Notes: a model not told the origin generated them from the sequence alone. A DNA stretch of 64,000 bases from Paenibacillus_E qinlingensis (GCF_028746185.1 NZ_JAQIVH010000003.1:310001-374000); one strand, 5' to 3'; counted from the stretch's first letter, positions 32,475-41,445 are shown. Numbers and translations are program-made.

Positions 32475-32699
32475 ATGCTTTTATACCAATTAACGCAATG
32501 GTTCGAAGAACGTACCACTCTACAACAAGCGCTGCAACGTGAACCGGCAGAATCCGCTGGCGAAATCAGCCAGAGAATCCAAGAAGTCGAGCAGCAACTT
32601 TATTCCCACGCCGAACGCTGGAAAAATGCCATTGAAGAAGCATCCTACCTGCAATTCCCGTATGAAGTCCCGCATTTGGACGACGACATGGTTCTTTAA
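32475..32699 (+). CDS. Small hypothetical protein
   Basis: 74 residues, acidic, predicted mostly helical (LLYQLTQWFEERTTLQQALQ, then AGEISQRIQEVEQQLYSHAE), with a short DDDMVL end. No signal peptide, no membrane segment, no recognised domain. GAGAGGTGG lies upstream of the ATG at usable spacing and codon use is like its neighbours, so it is probably real. It lies alone between the four-box element and the radical SAM gene. Function not recognised. Confidence 0.65.
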   Translation: MLLYQLTQWFEERTTLQQALQREPAESAGEISQRIQEVEQQLYSHAERWKNAIEEASYLQFPYEVPHLDDDMVL

Positions 32700-32754
32700 C
32701 AGTCTGTTATTTGTATAAATGCCACTAAAGTCGTCCCGCATGGGAGGGCTTTCC

Positions 32755-32817
32755 TTTGTATTTCAACCGTTTTCGTGTAGAATTAGTGGAGGTAGTTCAA
32801 AAAGTCCATTTTTGAAC
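32755..32817 (+). promoter_or_regulatory. Promoter-like hexamers and leader hairpin before the B12/radical SAM gene
   Basis: TTTGTA (32755-32760), 17 bp, TAGAAT (32778-32783) form a plausible promoter. Just after it GTTCAAAAA (32795-32803) pairs perfectly with TTTTTGAAC (32809-32817) around GTCCA. The hairpin would lie at the 5 prime end of the mRNA, about 50 nt before the ATG. Confidence 0.45.
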
Positions 32818-32865
32818 ACGAATTAGAAGGCACGATAACCCAGAATAGAACGAGGTTTTTTTCAT

Positions 32866-34629
32866 ATGAACGTACTTTTATCCACACTGAACGCCAAATT
32901 CATTCATACCTCCTTGGCCTTACGCTATCTCAAAGCGTTCTGCGAGAAGGATTTTGATGTTGAAATAACCGAATATACAATTAAAGATCCCGTTATGAAT
33001 GTGGTCTCTGACATTTATCAGAAGGCGCCAGACGTGCTGGGCTTTTCCTGCTACATATGGAACATCGAAGAGACGATCAACATTATCAAAATGATCAAAA
33101 AAATCCGTCCCGAGCTCATCATCGTCCTTGGTGGACCTGAGGTTTCTTACGACACGGACTACTGGATGGAGCGCATCCCTGAGGTTGATTTCATCGTCAT
33201 GGGCGAAGGGGAAGAGACCTTCCACCAATTGCTGACAGAGATCTCGACAACACGCAAATACCACTTCGTCTACGGCGTTGCCTACCGCAAAGAGCAAGAA
33301 GTGATTCTGATGCCGGGCAGGCCGAAGCTGAAGCTGGATGATATCCCGTCACCGCATCGCTTCAAGGAAGATCTTCCGAGCCTAGCGAACCGTGTGGTCT
33401 ACTTCGAGACGAGCCGCGGCTGTCCGTTCTCTTGCCAATTCTGCCTGTCGAGCATCGAGGTGGGTGTGCGGTATTTTGACATGGAGCGAACTAAGTCAGA
33501 CCTGCTTTACCTTATCGACTCAGGAGCAAAGCTGATCAAATTCGTAGATCGTACGTTTAATATTAAACGGGATTATGCGATGGAAATCTTTGAATTCCTT
33601 ATTCAAAATCACCGTGGCACCGTGTTCCAGTTCGAGATTACGGCGGACATTATGCGTCCTGAAGTGCTTGATTATTTGGCTGAAAATGCTCCTCCGGGTA
33701 CGTTCCGTTTCGAGATCGGCGTGCAATCGACGAATGATACGACGAATGACCTCGTGCAGCGGAGACAGAACTTCTTCAAGCTGAGCCGCACCGTGTCTAA
33801 GGTGAAAAACAGTCTCAAAATCGATCAGCATCTCGATCTGATTGCCGGGTTGCCGGAAGAGGATTATAACTCGTTCCGTAAGACGTTTAATGACGTTTTC
33901 GAGCTAGGGCCGGAAGAGCTGCAACTTGGCTTCCTCAAAATGCTGCGCGGAACAGGCATGCGAAAAGATGCCGATAAATTCGGCTATATTTATATGGATC
34001 ACGCCCCTTACGAGATTCTCGGCAACGACATCCTGCCGTTCACTGACTTGATTCGCATCAAGCGCGTGGAGGATGTGCTCGAGAAATATTGGAACGCTCA
34101 CCGGATGGATCATACGGTGAAGCACTTGATCGCCAATGAATTCGCGTCGGCGTTCGACTTCTTCCAAGAGTTCGGCGACTTCTGGGAAGGCCGCGGCTGG
34201 CAGAAGATCGGGCATCAGCTCGAGGATTTGTTCACTCGCTTACGCGAGTTCCTGCTGCATCGCGGAACTACGAACATGCACATCATCGAAGGCTTGATGA
34301 AGCTAGACTACTTCCTCGGCCATAAATATAAGCCGCGCAAAATCTGGTGGGACTTCACCTTGGAGAAGTCCGAACAGAATGCGTACCTCAAGCTGGTTGC
34401 GGAGCAGCCTGAGCTCGTCAGCGGAGACTTCCAGAGCCTCCGTATCAATGAGAAAGACCTGCACAAGCATGCTATGCTTGAGGTCTTGCCGTTCGCTTTG
34501 CAGACGTACCTGCAAAGCGGCCACATCGACGAAAGCAGCAAGGAGCTGCTTGTCGTGCACTTCCCGCCGGACGCGCAGAAGCCGGCGTCCTACTATACGA
34601 TGCCGCTGCAGCAGCTGGCAACGATCTAA
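32866..34629 (+). CDS. B12-binding domain radical SAM protein (DUF4080 C-terminus)
   Basis: 587 residues. Residues 1-140: cobalamin-binding-like Rossmann domain (APDVLGFSCYIWNIEETINI, LGGPEVSYD, VDFIVMGEGEETFHQLL). No D-x-H-x-x-G cobalamin ligand motif is obvious, so base-off B12 binding is unproven. Residues ~175-400: radical SAM domain with C186-x3-C190-x2-C193 in SRGCPFSCQFCLSS for the [4Fe-4S] cluster. The last ~170 residues match the DUF4080 type found with this group in Bacillales. Reaction unknown; related enzymes modify RNA, lipids or peptides. Single gene with a terminator. Confidence 0.9.
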   Translation: MNVLLSTLNAKFIHTSLALRYLKAFCEKDFDVEITEYTIKDPVMNVVSDIYQKAPDVLGFSCYIWNIEETINIIKMIKKIRPELIIVLGGPEVSYDTDYWMERIPEVDFIVMGEGEETFHQLLTEISTTRKYHFVYGVAYRKEQEVILMPGRPKLKLDDIPSPHRFKEDLPSLANRVVYFETSRGCPFSCQFCLSSIEVGVRYFDMERTKSDLLYLIDSGAKLIKFVDRTFNIKRDYAMEIFEFLIQNHRGTVFQFEITADIMRPEVLDYLAENAPPGTFRFEIGVQSTNDTTNDLVQRRQNFFKLSRTVSKVKNSLKIDQHLDLIAGLPEEDYNSFRKTFNDVFELGPEELQLGFLKMLRGTGMRKDADKFGYIYMDHAPYEILGNDILPFTDLIRIKRVEDVLEKYWNAHRMDHTVKHLIANEFASAFDFFQEFGDFWEGRGWQKIGHQLEDLFTRLREFLLHRGTTNMHIIEGLMKLDYFLGHKYKPRKIWWDFTLEKSEQNAYLKLVAEQPELVSGDFQSLRINEKDLHKHAMLEVLPFALQTYLQSGHIDESSKELLVVHFPPDAQKPASYYTMPLQQLATI

Positions 34630-34633
34630 CCCC

Positions 34634-34672
34634 AAATCCCTTTCACGCCTAGCGTGAAGGGGATTTTTTCGC
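34634..34672 (+). terminator. Terminator after the B12/radical SAM gene
   Basis: CCCTTTCACGC and GCGTGAAGGGG pair with one bulge, followed by six T. Confidence 0.85.
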
Positions 34673-34749
34673 ATGTACCGATTGAACACGCGCCCATATG
34701 GGTAATCTAGGGTAGGTCAAGCAGTTTGATACTGAGAGGAGAGCTAACT

Positions 34750-35175
34750 ATGATCGAAACCCAAAAGACACAACTCGAAGAACAAATCATTGGCGTGCTG
34801 AACGCTAACCAGGTGTGCTCCTTTGCAACGATTGACGGTAACAAGCCTAAGGTGCGCTACATGGCCTTGTTTCACGAAGGGTTGGAAATCTATTTAACGA
34901 CGAGTAAGAAAACAGATAAGGTTGAGGAACTCCAAGAAAATCCCCATGTGCACATTCTTGTGGGGTATGACGGCAAGTCTACGCCGAACATTTTGCAAAT
35001 CCAAGCTACGGCTAAGATCTCTTCGGATAATGCCCTTCGCGAGAAGTTATGGAATGATGATATGAAAGAGTGGTTTGACGGGCCGCACGATCCTAACTAT
35101 GTGGTTATGGACATTTCTCCGTCCTATATTGAATATTCGAGTAAGGGTTCTGAACCCCAAATTTGGAAGAAATAA
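34750..35175 (+). CDS. Pyridoxamine 5'-phosphate oxidase family protein
   Basis: 141 residues, split-barrel flavin-binding fold of the general stress protein 26 type. VCSFATIDGNKPKVRYMALF and LTTSKKTDKVEELQENPHVH are the family's conserved strands; EYSSKGSEPQIWKK ends it. Such proteins bind FMN, F420 or haem and reduce or sense small molecules; the true substrate is unknown. GAGAGGAGAG lies 6 nt before ATG 34750, which is preferred to in-frame codons upstream. Confidence 0.88.
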   Translation: MIETQKTQLEEQIIGVLNANQVCSFATIDGNKPKVRYMALFHEGLEIYLTTSKKTDKVEELQENPHVHILVGYDGKSTPNILQIQATAKISSDNALREKLWNDDMKEWFDGPHDPNYVVMDISPSYIEYSSKGSEPQIWKK

Positions 35176-35216
35176 CGCCGTATCGTAGTCGACTGAACAT
35201 TTCCCTAAAAAATCCA

Positions 35217-35246
35217 TTGACCACAGGTAAGGTTCAGTGATAAGAT
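35217..35246 (+). promoter_or_regulatory. Promoter of the IMP dehydrogenase gene
   Basis: TTGACC (35217-35222), 18-bp spacer, TAAGAT (35241-35246). A leader of ~80 nt follows with the hairpin CTTTGAG/CTCAAAG near 35283-35301 and AGGAGG at 35313-35318. Confidence 0.55.
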
Positions 35247-35328
35247 TATAAAAATTTACCTATGGATCAATTAAAGGAGAGGCTTTGAGCTACACTCAAA
35301 GATCCCTATATTAGGAGGAAAATGTAAA

Positions 35329-36831
35329 GTGGCTACGTATTATATGGAACCATCGCGTACGTTTAGTGAGTTTCTGTTGATTCCTAATCTAACGACGAAG
35401 GATTGTACACCGGCAAATGTTAAGCTGAAGACCCCGCTAGTCAAGTTTAATAAGGGTGAGGAGCCAGCAATCTCCCTGAATATCCCGTTTTCTTCTGCTG
35501 TCATGCAAGCCGTATCCGATGATGGAATGGCTATTGCACTGGCGCGTAGTGGCGGGATTTCCTTTATTTTCGGCTCTCAGTCGATCGAAGAGCAAGCACA
35601 GATGGTGCGCAAGGTAAAAGGGTACAAGGCTGGTTTCGTCGTAAGCCGCTCCAACCTGAAACCTGAGCAGTCCCTTAGTGATGTGCTAGCTTTGAAAGAA
35701 GAAACAGGGCACTCTACTGTTGCGATCACCGATGATGGCACAGCGAACGGAAAATTGCTAGGGATCGTGACAGGCCGTGACTATCGCAGAAGCCGCGATC
35801 CGTTAGAGCGTACAATTTCGGAGTTCATGACACCTTTCGAGAAATTAATTTATGGTAAATCGGGTATTTCGCTTTCGGAAGCTAACAACCTAATCTGGGA
35901 TCATAAGCTGAACTGCTTGCCAATTGTGGATGACAATGGGAATTTGGATACGCTCGTTTTCCGCAAAGATTACGATGAGCACAAAGAGAACCCGATGGAA
36001 CTGCTTGATAAGAATAAGAGTTACATTGTCGGCGCTGGGATCAACACGAAGGATTATACGGAGAGAGTTCCTGCGCTTGTTGAGGCCGGCGTTGACATTC
36101 TCGTGATCGATTCCTCTGACGGTTACAGTGAATGGCAGCATGAGACAGTACAGTATGTGAAACAGAATTTTGATGTGAAAATTGGTGCAGGTAACGTTGT
36201 TGATCGCGAAGGTTTCCGCTACCTTGTTGAGTCGGGTGCTGACTTTATTAAAGTAGGGATCGGCGGCGGTTCCATCTGTATCACACGGGAACAAAAGGGT
36301 ATTGGCCGCGGTCAAGCTTCCTCCGTGATGGAGGTTGTTGAAGCGAGAGATGAGTACTTCAGAGAAACGGGTACGTATATTCCGATCTGTTCCGATGGTG
36401 GTATCGTACACGACTACCATGTGACCCTTGCTTTGGCGATGGGTGCTGACTTCGTGATGTTGGGCAGATATTTTGCTCGTTTCGATGAGAGCCCAACTAG
36501 AAAGCTTAAAGTCGGTAACAATTTCGTGAAAGAATATTGGGGCGAAGGCTCGAACCGTGCCCGCAACTGGCAGCGTTATGACACTGGCGGCAAAAGCAAG
36601 CTTCTATTCGAAGAAGGCGTTGATTCCTACGTTCCTTATGCGGGAAGTTTGCAAGAAAACTTGGACAAGACGCTGGGTAAAATCAAATCCACGATGTGTA
36701 ATTGTGGTTCATTGACCCTCGACGAGTTGAAACAGAATGCAAGAATTGCACTCGTATCCGCAACAAGCTTGGTCGAAGGCGGAGCGCATGACGTAATTCT
36801 TAAAGAAAGCAGCCTTTCGGAAGAAGGATAG
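35329..36831 (+). CDS. guaB: IMP dehydrogenase, Tritrichomonas-like type
   Basis: 500 residues; oxidises IMP to XMP with NAD+, the first committed step to GTP. Catalytic C317 sits in GGGSICITREQKGIGRGQ, whereas the usual bacterial loop is GPGSICTTR. The start TYYMEPSRTFSEFLLIPNLT, the segment SFIFGSQSIEEQAQMV, the flap region SNRARNWQRYD and the C-terminal MCNCGSLTLDELK all follow the pattern I recall for the Tritrichomonas foetus enzyme. CBS-like segments (~105-220) are present. The GTG start has AGGAGG 10 nt upstream. Single gene. Whether a standard guaB exists elsewhere in the genome is not known. Confidence 0.93.
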   Translation: MATYYMEPSRTFSEFLLIPNLTTKDCTPANVKLKTPLVKFNKGEEPAISLNIPFSSAVMQAVSDDGMAIALARSGGISFIFGSQSIEEQAQMVRKVKGYKAGFVVSRSNLKPEQSLSDVLALKEETGHSTVAITDDGTANGKLLGIVTGRDYRRSRDPLERTISEFMTPFEKLIYGKSGISLSEANNLIWDHKLNCLPIVDDNGNLDTLVFRKDYDEHKENPMELLDKNKSYIVGAGINTKDYTERVPALVEAGVDILVIDSSDGYSEWQHETVQYVKQNFDVKIGAGNVVDREGFRYLVESGADFIKVGIGGGSICITREQKGIGRGQASSVMEVVEARDEYFRETGTYIPICSDGGIVHDYHVTLALAMGADFVMLGRYFARFDESPTRKLKVGNNFVKEYWGEGSNRARNWQRYDTGGKSKLLFEEGVDSYVPYAGSLQENLDKTLGKIKSTMCNCGSLTLDELKQNARIALVSATSLVEGGAHDVILKESSLSEEG

Positions 36832-36840
36832 CAGCGATAA

Positions 36841-36897
36841 ATAAAAAGCTCTCTGACAGTGCCCATCAACCGCGGCTGCTATCAGAGAGCTTTTTTT
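36841..36897. terminator. Bidirectional terminator between guaB and manA
   Basis: AAAAGCTCTCTGA pairs with TCAGAGAGCTTTT; T-run on both strands. Confidence 0.9.
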
Positions 36898-36915
36898 ATT
36901 ATAATTAGTTTCTTC

Positions 36916-37881
36916 CTATGGCAAATAACTGCGAATCACTGTCATATTGCCCTCGAGTGAGTAGCTGCCCAAATCAGCTGGAAGCAAGAAACAGTCCCCT
37001 GGCTTCGTCGCGATTTGACCGTCAGCCCATTGCAGCGTCCCGTTGCCGTCTGCGATCACAAGGATCACGAAGCTATCCGGGGTAGTCGTAAGCTCCCATT
37101 GCGGCCCTACAAGACCCTTTTCAACGGTGAAAAAAGGAGAGGATGCGAGCGTCAGCCATGTGCCTGCTTCTGCTAAGTCTGTTTTCATGCGCGTGGATCC
37201 TGAACCTTCGTACGCAATCACATTGAGGGAATCCTCGATGTGCAATTCACGCAGTTTTCCGTCCAAACCTGGGCGGTTGTAATCATATAAACGATACGTT
37301 GTATCTGAGTTTTGTTGAATTTCTGCTACAAGTACACCCGCGCCAAGCGCGTGAACCGTACCTGCAGGTATGTAGAAAGAATCTCCGGCTTCGACAGGAA
37401 CTTCTTGTAAGCAATCCATAATGCGGTTATCCGCAATCGCTTCTGCAAGGCTTTCCCGTGTTACGCCTTCTTTCATGCCGTATATAATTTTGGCGCCAGG
37501 CTTCGCATCAAGAATGTACCACATTTCTGTTTTGCCAAGTTCACCAGCCGCGAGGTTTTCATAGTGATCGTTAGGATGAACCTGAACAGATAGATCGTCT
37601 TCGCAATCTAGCAATTTTATTAAGAGTGGAAAACGGCCGTTTTTCTCGGAAAATCCTTTGGTACCGAACAATGTTTTGCCGTATTTCTCACGAATTTCGT
37701 CTAGTCCTAAGCCAGCTAATTCGCCGTTAATGACTTTCGTTGTTCCGTTCGGGTGATCGCCGATCATCCAGCCTTCACCGATTGCACCTTCCGGCAGCTC
37801 AAAGCCGAAACGTTCGAGGGTTCTGCCTCCCCAAACGCGTTCTTTCATTTCAGGTTGAAATTGTAACGGGTATGATTTCAA
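36916..37881 (-). CDS. manA: Mannose-6-phosphate isomerase, class I
   Basis: 321 residues, Zn-dependent cupin interconverting mannose-6-phosphate and fructose-6-phosphate. Metal ligands are visible in SVQVHPNDHYE (Gln and His) and GKTEMWYILDAKPGAK (Glu), with the later His in YIPAGTVHALGAG. Start block QFQPEMKERVWGGRTLERFG is typical of the Firmicute class. Mannose-6-phosphate feeds either glycolysis or GDP-mannose synthesis. It follows mnmM on the same strand after 72 bp. Confidence 0.95.
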   Translation of the reverse strand: MKSYPLQFQPEMKERVWGGRTLERFGFELPEGAIGEGWMIGDHPNGTTKVINGELAGLGLDEIREKYGKTLFGTKGFSEKNGRFPLLIKLLDCEDDLSVQVHPNDHYENLAAGELGKTEMWYILDAKPGAKIIYGMKEGVTRESLAEAIADNRIMDCLQEVPVEAGDSFYIPAGTVHALGAGVLVAEIQQNSDTTYRLYDYNRPGLDGKLRELHIEDSLNVIAYEGSGSTRMKTDLAEAGTWLTLASSPFFTVEKGLVGPQWELTTTPDSFVILVIADGNGTLQWADGQIATKPGDCFLLPADLGSYSLEGNMTVIRSYLP

Positions 37882-37953
37882 AACAATCCCTACTTTCCCC
37901 TAGTCTATTCTATCATTCTGTCTTTTATACCACTCTAGCATTATATCATGCGG

Positions 37954-38526
37954 CTATCTTTTTTCTAGAGCCAAGAGATACGGCGCGGAGGCGCTCCGAT
38001 TGGCAAATTGATACCGCAGCACTTGAAACGCTGCGAGTGGCAAGCTCTCCGCCCAGCGTTCCACCGCTGCGGCTTCTTCGGAGCCACCATCGTGGCCGCT
38101 GTACAGCACGATGGTCACGATTCCGCCTTTGCGCAGCAGGCGGAGGGCGGCTTCAAGAGCAGGAATCGTCGATGCCTGCTCGGTAATTATGGTTGTATCG
38201 GCTCCTGGCAGGTAGCCGAGATTGAAAGTGACCGCTGCGACCTTGCCGTGGCGGTCTTGCGGCACAGCCGCTTCCATGAGCGCATGGCTGCATAAGCTCA
38301 TGTGAACTTGGGCGTCTGGCAGCTCTTTCGCCAGACGCAGGCCGGTTTGATCCAGCGCCGCCTGCTGGATATCGAAGCCGTAGACGCAGCCGCGAGCGCC
38401 TACGAGCTTCGCCATGAACAAGGCGTCCACGCCTGTGCCGAGCGTAGCATCGATAACGGTATCGCCAGGCCCGACGCGTTGTCCGATGAGCTGGTGTACA
38501 TAACTCAGAACTGAAACAAATCCCAT
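37954..38526 (-). CDS. mnmM: tRNA mnm5s2U methyltransferase (YtqB-like)
   Basis: 190 residues, class I SAM-dependent methyltransferase. Motif I is VIDATLGTGVDALFMAKLVG; VYGFDIQQAALDQT is motif II; FNLGYLPGADTTIIT is the block that marks the YtqB/MnmM group. MnmM methylates nm5s2U34 to mnm5s2U34 in tRNAs of Gram-positive bacteria that lack MnmC. GGGAGG precedes ATG 38526; an upstream in-frame ATG at 38544 overlaps that site. The minus-strand neighbour upstream is the YtqA-type radical SAM gene, as in B. subtilis. Noticeably GC-rich. Confidence 0.88.
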   Translation of the reverse strand: MGFVSVLSYVHQLIGQRVGPGDTVIDATLGTGVDALFMAKLVGARGCVYGFDIQQAALDQTGLRLAKELPDAQVHMSLCSHALMEAAVPQDRHGKVAAVTFNLGYLPGADTTIITEQASTIPALEAALRLLRKGGIVTIVLYSGHDGGSEEAAAVERWAESLPLAAFQVLRYQFANRSASAPYLLALEKR

Positions 38527-38713
38527 GTGTAGAGTGCCTCCCATGATTGCTTGCTAATCCATTTCTCGACAATTTCCCAGGAAATATGGAATGAAACATG
38601 GAACGAGAGGACGTCATTTGTATAGAATCTTGGCTGATGCGAAAGGATTATTTAGCAGCAAGTAGCGGATCCATGTTCCATATCACTCGCTCTAGCCCCC
38701 GCCATAGCGTTTA

Positions 38714-39673
38714 TTAGCTTTCTTTCCCCGCCCAATACTTCCCTTGCCATGTATTTCGCTCCGTCAGCAATTTATCAAAAGCGTTCAACACTTCCCATTT
38801 CTTGAGGCTCCACATTGGTCCGATTAGTAGATCCCGCGGGGCATCTCCAGTGAGTCGGTGAACGATCATCTCAGGTGGCAGTATCTCCAAAGTATCCACG
38901 ATCAACTTGACGTACTCATCTTTCTCCAAGAACTGCAACAAACCAGCTTCATACTGTTTCACCATCGGCGTTTTGCGCATGAGATGAAGCAAATGAATTT
39001 TGATGCCTTGCACATCCATCTGTGCGACAGCTTTCCCTGTATCTAGCATCATCTCGTGCGTTTCTCCAGGTAAGCCATAAATAATGTGCGCACACACGCG
39101 AATATTATGTTTGCGCAACTTTGCTACTGCATCCAAATAACATTGCGTATCATGAGCACGATTGATCAGCACGGAAGTGGATTCATGCACGGTTTGCAGA
39201 CCCATTTCCACCCATAAATAGGTACGCTGATTTAATTCAGCTAGATATTCAATGACATCATCTGGCAAGCAGTCTGGCCGCGTAGCGATAGATAAGCCGA
39301 CCACGCCAGGCTGTTTTAAAATCTCTTCATAATACTCTCGCAGTTCTTCTACTGGCGCATAGGTGTTCGTGTATGCCTGAAAATAGCCAATGTAATTGGC
39401 TTCGGGCCATTTTTGATGCTGAAGATCGCGGATCTTATTAAATTGTGTGACAAGATCGTCGCGGCGACTTCCAGCGAAATCTCCTGATCCACGTGCACTG
39501 CAGAAGGTACATCCGCCTGTTGCAATCTTGCCGTCGCGATTAGGACATGTGAAACCAGCATCCAGCATGACTTTGAATACTTTACCGCCTAGATTCTCGC
39601 GCATTTCATAATTCCATGTATGGAAACGTTTATCTCCCCAAAGCTGAGGTGATTCCTGAATCATTGTAGACAT
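38714..39673 (-). CDS. mnmL: TIGR01212 family radical SAM protein (YtqA-like)
   Basis: 319 residues. The cluster-binding cysteines have the family's wide spacing: C43 (TCPNRDGKIATGG), C55 and C58 (CTFCSARG). YIGYFQAYTNTYAPVEELRE, VGLSIATRPDCLPDDVIEYL and EMGLQTVHESTSVLINRAHD are conserved blocks. In Gram-positive bacteria this YtqA family has been reported (as MnmL) to act with MnmM in the tRNA wobble uridine pathway. The adjacency here (mnmL then mnmM, same strand, 187 bp apart) supports that pairing. The exact reaction is less settled than for MnmM, so the symbol is given with moderate confidence. Confidence 0.85.
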   Translation of the reverse strand: MSTMIQESPQLWGDKRFHTWNYEMRENLGGKVFKVMLDAGFTCPNRDGKIATGGCTFCSARGSGDFAGSRRDDLVTQFNKIRDLQHQKWPEANYIGYFQAYTNTYAPVEELREYYEEILKQPGVVGLSIATRPDCLPDDVIEYLAELNQRTYLWVEMGLQTVHESTSVLINRAHDTQCYLDAVAKLRKHNIRVCAHIIYGLPGETHEMMLDTGKAVAQMDVQGIKIHLLHLMRKTPMVKQYEAGLLQFLEKDEYVKLIVDTLEILPPEMIVHRLTGDAPRDLLIGPMWSLKKWEVLNAFDKLLTERNTWQGKYWAGKES

Positions 39674-39889
39674 AGGACATGTATCCTTTCTTTCTGTTGC
39701 TTCTCCATAAACACTGTGAGAAGTCCTTGGAAACCGTGTTGTCGATTATTTTGTTTCAACCTATATTGTAGCGAAATTTACTCATGAAAGCGACCCCTGC
39801 CTTTCCAACAAGTCCCCCAATAAAACCTCTCCTAAGCGAGCATGATAACCTTGCACCACAATTACGAGCTGAGAGGGGAAATGGACTAC

Positions 39890-40522
39890 ATGAAAAAGTT
39901 TCGTACGATAACTTTGGCGGTAGCACTGACAACAGCTTTAAGTATGGGGGCAGCAGGGGTTCAGGCAACGCATATGGATACAGGAAATGCGGGCGGAACG
40001 GGATCGGGATCACCAATTGGGACATTGGGGACTACGACATCAACGGGCTATACGGGAAGCAACTATGATGCTACTTCACCAGGAATGGGGCTTGGGACAG
40101 GCATCAGCTCACAAAATTTTAGTGGAAATGGAACGAACGGTATTTATAATGGGAATTTAACCACTCCCAATACGTATTCTGGTTATGGGACACCTGGGAG
40201 AGGCACTGGCGTAATGGACCATATGAACGGTTATGGGACGACGCCGGTTGAAAAAGGGGCTAACGCGCTTGAGAGAGGCGTAGAACGCGGAGCTAATGCG
40301 GTTGAACGAGGTGTCGATCGCAGTGCAAACATGGTGGATAGAATGAGTACGAAAAGCCTATCTACTACTTCACCAAGCACTAATGGTAATTCATATCGCG
40401 CTTATGCAACAACGGATACTAATAATAATGGCAGTAATTGGGGCTGGTTGGGTCTAGTAGGATTATTGGGCTTAGCGGGACTACGAAGCAATAATAGTAA
40501 AAGAGACGAAAGCTACAAATAA
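39890..40522 (+). CDS. WGxxGxxG family protein, exported and membrane-anchored
   Basis: 210 residues. Signal peptide KKFRTITLAVALTTALSMGA with cleavage after VQA. The mature part is low-complexity Gly/Thr/Asn/Ser (GGTGSGSPIGTLGTTTSTGY), then three ~11-residue repeats EKGANALERGVERGANAVER and DRSANMVDR that could form an amphipathic helix. The C-terminus has the WGxxGxxG signature WGWLGLVGLLGLAGL followed by basic residues, a membrane anchor or sorting-like tail common in Bacillales. ATG 39890 is preferred over 39881 because GAGAGGGG is better spaced for it. Function unknown; a surface or spore location is plausible. Confidence 0.8.
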   Translation: MKKFRTITLAVALTTALSMGAAGVQATHMDTGNAGGTGSGSPIGTLGTTTSTGYTGSNYDATSPGMGLGTGISSQNFSGNGTNGIYNGNLTTPNTYSGYGTPGRGTGVMDHMNGYGTTPVEKGANALERGVERGANAVERGVDRSANMVDRMSTKSLSTTSPSTNGNSYRAYATTDTNNNGSNWGWLGLVGLLGLAGLRSNNSKRDESYK

Positions 40523-40538
40523 ATATCTTCTAAGAGCG

Positions 40539-40570
40539 AAGCACCTTCCATTATGGAGGGTGTTTTCTTT
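40539..40570 (+). terminator. Terminator after the WGxxGxxG gene
   Basis: CACCTTCC and GGAGGGTG pair around ATTAT, followed by TTTTCTTTC. Confidence 0.8.
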
Positions 40571-40670
40571 CATTCTTCCATTCATCTACTAGAGGAAAGT
40601 TTTGATTTTTTTTATAGAATCGTCTATGATTTGTATTCGAAAGCATGTACGTGTAGGAGGCAAATGAATA

Positions 40671-41435
40671 ATGCGTTTACGGGGCAGAAAAGGTATTAGA
40701 GAAGATATAGAACGTCAAAAAGAACTCGTTGTATTAAATGCCAAGGATTATAAGGGCAAATGGTCCGAGTTGTTCGGAAACAATAACCCGATTCATGCCG
40801 AGTTAGGGATGGGCAAAGGGCGCTTTATTAGTGAAATGAGCAAGAAATATCCGAACATCAACTTTATCGGTGTGGATATGTATGATGAATTGATTCGTAA
40901 GGCAAGTGAGAAAGCTAAGGTTGCACACGAAATTACCGTGGAGAATGAAGAAGATGCGGTGCTTAGTATTTCGAACTTAAGGTTGATGTTGTTCAATATC
41001 GAGCATATTGAAGAGGCGTTTGCTGAAGGTGAGCTAGAGCGCGTGTATTTGAATTTTAGTGATCCATGGCCGAAGAAGAAACATGCGCGTAGACGTCTAA
41101 CGCATCCAGGTTTTGTTGCCAAATATCAACAAATTCTGAACGCCAAGGGTGAAATCCATTTAAAAACCGATTCGCAATCTTTATTCGAATTTTCATTGAA
41201 TTCCTTTGCAGATATGGGTCTAAGAATGCGTAATATTTCGCTGAACCTTCACGTGGACGGCATTCATCCAGATCATGTGATGACAGAATACGAAACAAAA
41301 TTCGCAGGACAAGGGATGAATATTCACCGTCTTGAAGTTGTAATTGGACAAGAAGCGCTGTCCACACATCAAGAGCAGTTGAAGCAAGCTGCTGCAACCG
41401 CATTAGCCGCTGAATCAAAAGAATCAGCCGAATAA
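40671..41435 (+). CDS. trmB: tRNA (guanine-N7)-methyltransferase
   Basis: 254 residues; methylates G46 in the variable loop of tRNA using SAM. Motif I is AELGMGKGRFISEMSKKYPN, followed by FIGVDMYDELI. VYLNFSDPWPKKKHARRRLT is the diagnostic TrmB block with catalytic Asp. The C-terminus (from ~230) is an Ala/Gln/Glu-rich extension beyond the usual ~215-225 residues. AGGAGG lies before ATG 40671; a nearer ATG at 40664 is out of frame. Bidirectional terminator shared with the next, convergent gene. Confidence 0.96.
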   Translation: MRLRGRKGIREDIERQKELVVLNAKDYKGKWSELFGNNNPIHAELGMGKGRFISEMSKKYPNINFIGVDMYDELIRKASEKAKVAHEITVENEEDAVLSISNLRLMLFNIEHIEEAFAEGELERVYLNFSDPWPKKKHARRRLTHPGFVAKYQQILNAKGEIHLKTDSQSLFEFSLNSFADMGLRMRNISLNLHVDGIHPDHVMTEYETKFAGQGMNIHRLEVVIGQEALSTHQEQLKQAAATALAAESKESAE

Positions 41436-41445
41436 GCTTCTAACA

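Noticed and set aside
36130..36230. Possible pseudogenisation of guaB because the active-site loop differs from GPGSICTTR
   Set aside because: The changed loop is a coherent known variant (Tritrichomonas type) with catalytic Cys kept, and the frame is full length.
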